Shown here: positions 7,453 to 12,581 of the stretch, in pieces | How the letters are laid out: each line of letters opens with the position of its first letter | Position numbering within the stretch: position 1 is the stretch's first letter | Assembly (NCBI GenBank): GCA_913057765.1 | Contig: CAJXPH010000061.1 | Span: forward strand, 1 to 12,581 | Reading direction: 5' to 3' | DNA from: an uncultured Campylobacteraceae bacterium | GTDB lineage: Bacteria; Campylobacterota; Campylobacteria; Campylobacterales; Arcobacteraceae | Length of the DNA stretch: 12,581 nucleotides | Notes under the pieces: generated by a model | Told to the model about the DNA's origin: nothing | The model's database searches: none | The model's input: only the letters and a program-made list of their open reading frames with translations | Position numbers and translations under genes: made by a program

Positions 7453-8031
7453 TTATTCTACTATTAAAGTAACTATTTCATTTTCTAATTTATATTTAGA
7501 ATTATCAAACGAATCAATTGCAATATTATTTGCGTCAAAATTCAATCTATTTCCAGCAACTGAAACCCATCCAATTTGTTTACAAGGTACTCCAACCATA
7601 AGAGCAAAATCTTTTACATCTTTATTTATAACAGTTCCTGCTCCAACAAGTGCATATTTACCAATAGTATTACCACATACTACAGTAGCATTTGCACCAA
7701 TTGAACAACCTTTTTTAAGTAATGTTATTTTAAATTCTTCTTTACGAACAATAAAAGATCTTGGGTTTATTACATTTGTAAAGACCATTGAAGGTCCAAG
7801 AAATACATCATCTTCTACTTCAACACCTTCATAAATAGATATATTATTTTGTACTTTTACACCATTCCCTATATTTACTTTAGGTCCTACTACACAATTT
7901 TGTCCAAACGAACAGTTTGTTCCAATTGTAGTTCCACTTAAAATATGAGAAAAATGCCATATTTTTGTATTATCCCCAATATTTACATTATCATCTACGT
8001 ATGAAGATTCATGAAAAAAGAATTTAGCCAT
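7453..8031 (-). CDS. wbpD: UDP-2-acetamido-3-amino-2,3-dideoxyglucuronate N-acetyltransferase (WbpD/WlbB)
   Basis: The 192-residue protein is a left-handed beta-helix acetyltransferase of normal length. Hexapeptide turns run from about residue 12 to 150. WbpD/WlbB-specific stretches are IWHFSHI (24-30), GQNCVVGP (43-50), VQNNISIYEGV (60-70), FLGPSMVFTNVINPRS (77-92), IGANATVVCG (111-120) and the closing VGVPCKQIGWVS (146-157). It should transfer acetyl from acetyl-CoA to the 3-amino group made by WbpE, giving UDP-2,3-diacetamido-2,3-dideoxyglucuronic acid in the cytoplasm. The ATG is 2 bp after the wbpB stop, with AAGGT about 9 nt upstream inside the end of wbpB. In the operon the order is B-D-E although the reactions run B-E-D; the same order occurs in Pseudomonas and Bordetella loci. 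Confidence 0.95.
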   Translation of the reverse strand: MAKFFFHESSYVDDNVNIGDNTKIWHFSHILSGTTIGTNCSFGQNCVVGPKVNIGNGVKVQNNISIYEGVEVEDDVFLGPSMVFTNVINPRSFIVRKEEFKITLLKKGCSIGANATVVCGNTIGKYALVGAGTVINKDVKDFALMVGVPCKQIGWVSVAGNRLNFDANNIAIDSFDNSKYKLENEIVTLIVE

Positions 8032-8033
8032 AA

Positions 8034-8999
8034 TTACTTTACCTTTTTAGCAAATGGATGATAATCACCTTTTAATCCTAGAGGTGTCATATTTCTAATC
8101 TGAGAAACAATATCTATAGAGCCATATGCTTCATCTAAACCAAATCCATTTCCTATAAGAATTTCTTCATAAGATCTTGTATGTAAATCCTTGAATCCTC
8201 CTGAGAATTCTATTTCTTCACCTTCAACTGTAATTGATCTAAAAGTTGTTTGGCCTTGATTTCTAACCTCTGCAGGAAGATAATCATAGTTAATAGATAA
8301 AAACCATTTTACATTTGCATTTTTAAGTACTAACATTCCTGCATTTGCATCTGGTGTTTTTAAATGAACAATATTTTCTTTTACTTCACCAAATATCCAA
8401 GAAAGCATATCATAGAAATGAACTCCAATATTTGAAGCTATTCCTCCTGATTTAGATTCATCACCTTTCCACGAGACAAAGTACCATTTACCTCTAGAAG
8501 TAAGATATGTTAAATCAATATCATATATTTTATTTGGATTTTTTTCTAATTCTTTTGCTACTTTTTCTTTTAAAGCTATTATTGAAGGATGAAGTCTTAG
8601 TTGTAAAATATTATTTACTTTTTTACCTGTTTCATTCTCAATGATTTTTAACTGATCAATATTATGGGGATTTAAAACTAATGGTTTTTCACAAATTGCA
8701 TCACATCCACTTTTTAATGCAAATCTAATATGTGCATCATGTAAGTAGTTTGGAGTTGTAATTGCCATATAATCAATTCTTTTATCTGATTCTCTATGAT
8801 ATTTATCTACAAACCTATCAAATCTTTCAAACTCAGTAAAAAAAGATGCTTGAGGAAAATGACTATCCATTATTCCAATTCCATCATAAGGATCTAATGC
8901 AGCAACTAGTTCACTATTTGTTTCTGTAATAGCTTGCATATGTCTTGGTGCGATATATCCACTAGCACCTATTAGAGCAAATCTCTTTTTATTTGGCAT
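8034..8999 (-). CDS. wbpB: UDP-N-acetylglucosaminuronate 3-dehydrogenase (WbpB/WlbA, Gfo/Idh/MocA)
   Basis: With the start chosen here the protein has 321 residues and begins MPNKKRFALIGASGYIAPRH, like P. aeruginosa WbpB. The nucleotide loop is GASGYIAPRH (11-20). CEKPL (103-107) carries the catalytic-type K105, and LTSRGKWY (166-173), SWKGD (176-180) and NIGVHFYDML (190-199) are WbpB/WlbA hallmarks. It oxidises C3 of UDP-GlcNAcA to the 3-keto sugar used by WbpE. A TTG at 9014-9012 would add five residues, but it overlaps the tviB end by 13 bp and its bases form the GGAG Shine-Dalgarno (9012-9009) for the ATG at 8999. The ATG also agrees with relatives. It lies 2 bp after the tviB stop. Confidence 0.95.
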   Translation of the reverse strand: MPNKKRFALIGASGYIAPRHMQAITETNSELVAALDPYDGIGIMDSHFPQASFFTEFERFDRFVDKYHRESDKRIDYMAITTPNYLHDAHIRFALKSGCDAICEKPLVLNPHNIDQLKIIENETGKKVNNILQLRLHPSIIALKEKVAKELEKNPNKIYDIDLTYLTSRGKWYFVSWKGDESKSGGIASNIGVHFYDMLSWIFGEVKENIVHLKTPDANAGMLVLKNANVKWFLSINYDYLPAEVRNQGQTTFRSITVEGEEIEFSGGFKDLHTRSYEEILIGNGFGLDEAYGSIDIVSQIRNMTPLGLKGDYHPFAKKVK

Positions 9000-9001
9000 T
9001 T

Positions 9002-10270
9002 TTATAATCTCCAAGCAGGATTAGTAACAATCCCTTTAATATCTATTAATAATTCTTTTCCCTCTGAAATTGATTTATAATCATTTTCAGTTAATTCAAT
9101 AAATTGTTTATGTGCAACGGCAACAACAATTGAATCATATTTTTTATCATTTTCAAATGGATTTGTTTCAATTAGTTTATGAGTAAAGTGATGTTTTACT
9201 TCTTCTAAATCAACCCAAGGGTCATAAATATCTACATTAGCTCCATATTCATTCAATTCATCTACAATATCAGTCACTTTAGTATTTCTTAAATCTGGAC
9301 AATCTTCTTTAAAAGTAACTCCAAGAAGTAAAATATTAGAATCTTTAATTCTTTTTCCTTCTTTAATCATAAGTTTTATTGTTTTTTCAGCAATATATTT
9401 ACCCATGCCATTATTAATTTGTCTAGCACCTAAAATAAGATTTGGTTTGTATCCTAACTCTTCTGCTTTAAAAGTAAGATAATATGGATCTACACCTATA
9501 CAATGTCCACCAACTAATCCTGGCTTTAGTTTAATAAAGTTCCATTTAGTTGCTGCTGCTTCAATTACATCATTTGTATCTATATTCATAGTATCAAAGA
9601 TAAGTGCTAATTCATTGATAAGAGCAATATTTACATCTCTTTGTGTATTTTCTATTACTTTTGCAGCTTCTGCTACTTTAATTGAACTTGCTTTATGAGT
9701 TCCTGCTGTTATAATTGATTTATATAATTCGTCTACTTCTATTGCAATTTCAGGAGTAGATCCTGCTGTTACTTTTAAAATCTTTGTAACTGTATGTTCT
9801 TTATCTCCTGGATTTATTCTTTCAGGTGAATATCCACAAAAGAAATCTTTATTAAATTTCATTCCTGATTCTGATTCAAGTTGGGGAACGCATACTTCTT
9901 CTGTCACACCTGGATATACTGTACTTTCATAAATAACAATATCATCTTTTTTAAGTACTCTTCCTATCATTTGTGATGATTTTACTAAAGGTGTTAAATC
10001 TGGTCTATTTGAACTATCTATTGGAGTAGGTACAGTCACAATATAGATATTTGCATCTTTGATATCATCTAAATTACAAGAATAAGAGATGCTGTCTTTA
10101 ACTTCTTGAAGTTCTTCTTTATTTAATTCTAAAGTTCTATCAAAATTATTATTTAGTTCTTCTACTCTTGGTTCATTTATATCAAACCCCACTACATTAT
10201 ATTTTTTTGCAAAGGCAGCAGCTAAAGGCAAACCTACATATCCTAGGCCTATTATACATATCTTTTTCAA
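9002..10270 (-). CDS. tviB: UDP-GlcNAc 6-dehydrogenase, TviB/WbpO type
   Basis: A complete 422-residue UDP-sugar 6-dehydrogenase. It has the NAD loop GLGYVGLP (8-15), VPTPID (80-85), ESTVYPGVTEEVCVPQLE (115-132), GYSPERINPGD (146-156), KVAEAAKVIENTQRDVNIA (198-216) and the catalytic-cysteine block GGHCIGVDPYYLT (254-266, C257). LLLGVTFKEDCPDLRNTKV (314-332) is in the C-terminal domain. The wording of these blocks matches TviB (Vi antigen) and WbpO rather than P. aeruginosa WbpA. The expected reaction is two-step NAD oxidation of UDP-GlcNAc to UDP-GlcNAcA, the substrate of WbpB just downstream. UDP-GalNAc is an alternative substrate in this family. The start is TTG at 10270-10268, overlapping the upstream stop as TTGA, with AAAGGA 8 nt before it. 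The Rossmann strand begins at once, so no later start fits. Confidence 0.91.
   Translation of the reverse strand: MKKICIIGLGYVGLPLAAAFAKKYNVVGFDINEPRVEELNNNFDRTLELNKEELQEVKDSISYSCNLDDIKDANIYIVTVPTPIDSSNRPDLTPLVKSSQMIGRVLKKDDIVIYESTVYPGVTEEVCVPQLESESGMKFNKDFFCGYSPERINPGDKEHTVTKILKVTAGSTPEIAIEVDELYKSIITAGTHKASSIKVAEAAKVIENTQRDVNIALINELALIFDTMNIDTNDVIEAAATKWNFIKLKPGLVGGHCIGVDPYYLTFKAEELGYKPNLILGARQINNGMGKYIAEKTIKLMIKEGKRIKDSNILLLGVTFKEDCPDLRNTKVTDIVDELNEYGANVDIYDPWVDLEEVKHHFTHKLIETNPFENDKKYDSIVVAVAHKQFIELTENDYKSISEGKELLIDIKGIVTNPAWRL
9009..9012 (-). promoter_or_regulatory. Shine-Dalgarno deciding the wbpB start
   Basis: On the minus strand the bases read TTGGAGATTATAAAAATG. GGAG lies 9 nt before the ATG at 8999 and overlaps the last codons of the upstream gene. 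The competing TTG shares two bases with this site and so could not use it. Confidence 0.6.
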
Positions 10271-11328
10271 TTTATTTTTCCTTTATAAAATTCTCTATAC
10301 CAAGAAACAAACTCACTAATACCATCAGTTAAATCTGTATCTGGTTTATAATCAAAATCTTTGATTAAGTCATTTGTATCTGCATAAGTAGATACTACAT
10401 CTCCGTCTTGCATATCCATAAAATTCTTCTTTGCTTCTATCCCTATTGAGTTTTCTAATGTTTTTATAAAATCTAATAATTGCACAGGTGCATTATTCCC
10501 TATATTATATATTCTATATGGTGCAGAAGAAATTGATGGCTCTGGATTATTAGCATCAAACGATTCTGATGCTTTTGCTGGATTATCAATTACTTTAACA
10601 ATACCATCTACTATATCACCTACATATGTAAAGTCTCTACTCATATTTCCATGATTAAATACTTTTATTGGTCTATCATTTAATATTGCATCTGCAAACA
10701 GTATTGGTGCCATATCAGGACGTCCCCATGGTCCATAAACTGTAAAGAATCTAAGTCCTGTTGTTGAGATATTATACAAATGAGAATATGTATGTGCCAT
10801 CATCTCATTTGATTTCTTTGTTGCTGCGTACAATGAAATTGGGTGGTCTGTATGATCAGATGTTTTAAATGGTTGTGATTTATTTAGTCCATATACAGAA
10901 GAAGAAGATGCATAAGCAAGATTATTAACATCATTATGTCTACAAGCTTCTAGTATATTCATAAATCCTTTTACATTTGAATCTATATATGCATGTGGGT
11001 TTTCTAGTGAGTATCTAACTCCTGCTTGTGCAGCAAGATTACAAACTGCATCAAACTTCTCTTTTTCAAACAGGGCATAGATTTCATCAGTATTAGCCAA
11101 ATCCATTTTAATAAACTTATGTTTTGGAAAAGTTTTTGAAGATACAAGTTTATTACTTGATATTTCATCTTTATTTATTCCAAGTTCATTTAATCTTGCA
11201 TATTTTAAGTTTACATCATAGTAGTCATTTATATTATCTAGTCCTACTACTTCATCACCACGTTCAAGTAGTTTCTTTGCTAAATGAAAGCCTATAAATC
11301 CTGCTGTTCCGGTTACTAATATCTTCAT
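10267..11328 (-). CDS. UDP-glucuronate 4-epimerase (LspL/Cap1J-like SDR)
   Basis: The 353-residue extended SDR has GTAGFIG (7-13), DNINDYYDVNLKYARL (31-46), NLAAQAGVRYSLENPHAYIDSN (97-118), SSSSVYG (141-147), the catalytic Y167xxxK171 (LYAATKKS) and RFFTVYGPWGRPDMA (193-207), then FTYVGDIV (233-240). The DNINDYYD block and the AAQAGVRYS/GPWGRPDMA wording are typical of UDP-GlcA 4-epimerases rather than UDP-Glc 4-epimerase GalE. It should turn UDP-GlcA from the preceding Ugd into UDP-GalA. It begins 12 bp after the ugd stop, with a Shine-Dalgarno (TAAGGT) that overlaps that stop, and its own stop overlaps the TTG of tviB. Action on UDP-GlcNAcA, as TviC does, cannot be excluded because a UDP-GlcNAc 6-dehydrogenase follows. 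Confidence 0.91.
   Translation of the reverse strand: MKILVTGTAGFIGFHLAKKLLERGDEVVGLDNINDYYDVNLKYARLNELGINKDEISSNKLVSSKTFPKHKFIKMDLANTDEIYALFEKEKFDAVCNLAAQAGVRYSLENPHAYIDSNVKGFMNILEACRHNDVNNLAYASSSSVYGLNKSQPFKTSDHTDHPISLYAATKKSNEMMAHTYSHLYNISTTGLRFFTVYGPWGRPDMAPILFADAILNDRPIKVFNHGNMSRDFTYVGDIVDGIVKVIDNPAKASESFDANNPEPSISSAPYRIYNIGNNAPVQLLDFIKTLENSIGIEAKKNFMDMQDGDVVSTYADTNDLIKDFDYKPDTDLTDGISEFVSWYREFYKGKIN
10279..10284 (-). promoter_or_regulatory. Shine-Dalgarno supporting the TTG start of tviB
   Basis: AAAGGA reads on the minus strand 8 nt before the TTG at 10270-10268, inside the end of the epimerase gene. It supports a non-ATG start coupled to the upstream stop (TTGA). Confidence 0.6.
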
Positions 11329-11340
11329 ACTTTATAAACC

Positions 11341-12510
11341 TTAAGAATCAGAATTAAAGATATCACGAGTAAACACTTTATCTTGAACATCTAATAGGTT
11401 CTCTGATAATCTATTTGCTACTATTACATCTGACATATTCTTAAATTCATTCAAGTCTTTTACTACTTTTGAATGGAAAAATTCTTCATCTTGGCATGCT
11501 GGTTCATAGATTACTACTTCTACACCTTTTGCTTTGATTCTTTTCATTATTCCTTGTATTGCTGAAGATCTAAAGTTATCAGATCCTGTTTTCATTACTA
11601 ATCTATATACTCCAACTATTGTTGGTTTTTTTGAAAGTATTGAATCTGCTATAAAGTCTTTTCTTGTTGAGTTTGCATTTACTATTGCTTCTATCATATT
11701 AGAAGGTACATCTTTATAATTTGCTAGTAATTGTTTTGTATCTTTAGGCAAACAGTATCCACCATATCCGAAAGATGGATTATTATAATGAGTTCCTATT
11801 CTAGGATCTAATCCTACACCTTGGATTATTTGTTTTGTATCAAGGTTATGAGCTTGTGCGTACGAGTCTAATTCATTAAAGTATGCTACTCTCATTGCCA
11901 GGTATGTATTTGAGAATAGTTTTACTGCTTCTGCTTCTGTTGAGTCTGTAAAAAGAATATCTATATTTTCTTTTATTGCCCCTTGGGCTAAAAGGTTTGC
12001 AAAGATTTCTGCTCTTTTTGATTTCTCACCTACTATTATTCTTGAAGGGTAAAGATTATCTTGTAATGCTTTTCCTTCTCTTAGGAATTCAGGAGAGAAT
12101 ATTATATTTGTTGTATTAAATTGTTCATTTATATTTTTTGTATAACCCACTGGTACAGTTGATTTAATTACCATAGTAGCATTTGGATTTACTTCAAGTA
12201 CATCTTTTATAACATATTCAATTGATTTTGTATTAAAGTAATTTGTTTCTGGATCATAATCTGTTGGAGTAGAGATAATTACATAATCAGCATTTGTATA
12301 TGCTTCTTTTTTATCTAATGTTGCTCTAAAGTTTAGATTATCTTTTAGTAAATATTCACTTATTTCTTTATCTTCTATTGGTGATATCTTTTTATTTAAT
12401 AGTTCTACTTTTTCTGGAATTATATCTAATGCTACTACTTCATTATTTTGAGATAATAGTATTCCATTTGACAAGCCTACGTATCCTGTCCCTGCTATGG
12501 TTATTTTCAT
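11341..12510 (-). CDS. ugd: UDP-glucose 6-dehydrogenase
   Basis: At 389 residues it matches the short E. coli type of Ugd (388). It has the NAD loop GTGYVG (7-12), STPTDYDP (80-87), KSTVPVGYT (116-124), FSPEFLREGKAL (138-149), NTYLAMRVAYFNELD (201-215) and the catalytic-cysteine block FGYGGYCLPKDTKQL (247-261, C253). VYRLVMKTGSDNFR (301-314) is in the UDP-binding domain. The reaction is NAD-dependent two-step oxidation of UDP-glucose to UDP-glucuronate. It is the first gene of the block in transcription order; AAGGT sits 5 nt before the ATG. The C-terminus ends in a short non-conserved FNSDS. The wording differs clearly from the other 6-dehydrogenase at 9002-10270 (GGYCLPKD versus GGHCIGVDPYYLT), so the two are not redundant. 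Confidence 0.96.
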   Translation of the reverse strand: MKITIAGTGYVGLSNGILLSQNNEVVALDIIPEKVELLNKKISPIEDKEISEYLLKDNLNFRATLDKKEAYTNADYVIISTPTDYDPETNYFNTKSIEYVIKDVLEVNPNATMVIKSTVPVGYTKNINEQFNTTNIIFSPEFLREGKALQDNLYPSRIIVGEKSKRAEIFANLLAQGAIKENIDILFTDSTEAEAVKLFSNTYLAMRVAYFNELDSYAQAHNLDTKQIIQGVGLDPRIGTHYNNPSFGYGGYCLPKDTKQLLANYKDVPSNMIEAIVNANSTRKDFIADSILSKKPTIVGVYRLVMKTGSDNFRSSAIQGIMKRIKAKGVEVVIYEPACQDEEFFHSKVVKDLNEFKNMSDVIVANRLSENLLDVQDKVFTRDIFNSDS

Positions 12511-12581
12511 TTCTTACCTTGGTGTATTTTTAAGAATATATTTAAACTAAGTAACATTTTAATTATATTTAATAACTTACT
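12511..12581 (-). promoter_or_regulatory. Upstream region of ugd; possible promoter
   Basis: The last 71 bases of the window are gene-free and very AT-rich. On the minus strand there is a TATAAT (12567-12562), about 50 nt before the ugd ATG, and an AAGGT ribosome site (12520-12516). The matching -35 would fall at or beyond the window edge. In DNA this rich in A and T a TATAAT is expected by chance, so the promoter call is weak. No end of a preceding gene is visible. Confidence 0.25.

Noticed and set aside
9000..9014. TTG start giving WbpB five extra residues
   Set aside because: The TTG overlaps the Shine-Dalgarno of the ATG at 8999, and the relative's N-terminus fits the ATG.

Overview
The window is an AT-rich, fully packed gene block from a Gram-negative bacterium. 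Protein content and gene order point to Campylobacterota (Epsilonproteobacteria), most likely Arcobacteraceae or a close relative. The reasons are the low GC by eye, the chain of 1-4 bp overlaps, and a legB-legC-legI-legG-ptmE order that resembles the flagellin-glycosylation island of Campylobacter jejuni. All real genes lie on the minus strand, so transcription runs from about 12.5 kb towards position 1. The longest gene-free stretch inside the block is 51 bp, and nothing over 300 bp is gene-free. No RNA gene, mobile element, CRISPR array or terminator was seen.

In transcription order there are three nucleotide-sugar modules. (1) 12510-10267: UDP-glucose 6-dehydrogenase (Ugd) and UDP-glucuronate 4-epimerase, expected to give UDP-GlcA and UDP-GalA. 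(2) 10270-6304: a TviB-type UDP-GlcNAc 6-dehydrogenase, then WbpB (3-dehydrogenase), WbpD (N-acetyltransferase) and WbpE (3-aminotransferase), expected to give UDP-2,3-diacetamido-2,3-dideoxyglucuronic acid. (3) 6304 to the window end: LegB, LegC, LegH/NeuD, LegI/NeuB, LegG/NeuC, the CBS-domain nucleotidyltransferase PtmE and the first 52 residues of a Gfo/Idh/MocA-type protein, expected to give legionaminic acid by the GDP-GlcNAc route. The three modules supply three kinds of acidic sugar for a surface glycan and/or flagellin. No glycosyltransferase, flippase, polymerase, flagellin or CMP-legionaminate synthetase is in the window.

Positions 1-48 are not genomic. They are an untrimmed Illumina Nextera adapter (P5 tail, i5 index, read-1 primer, Tn5 mosaic end), so the last gene is cut by the contig end and reads into adapter. 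No gene looks like a wholly new system. The points worth following are the adapter artefact, the stacking of three acidic-sugar pathways in one operon, a TviB-type enzyme feeding the WbpB/D/E pathway, the repeated TTG starts, and a LegH that ends early.
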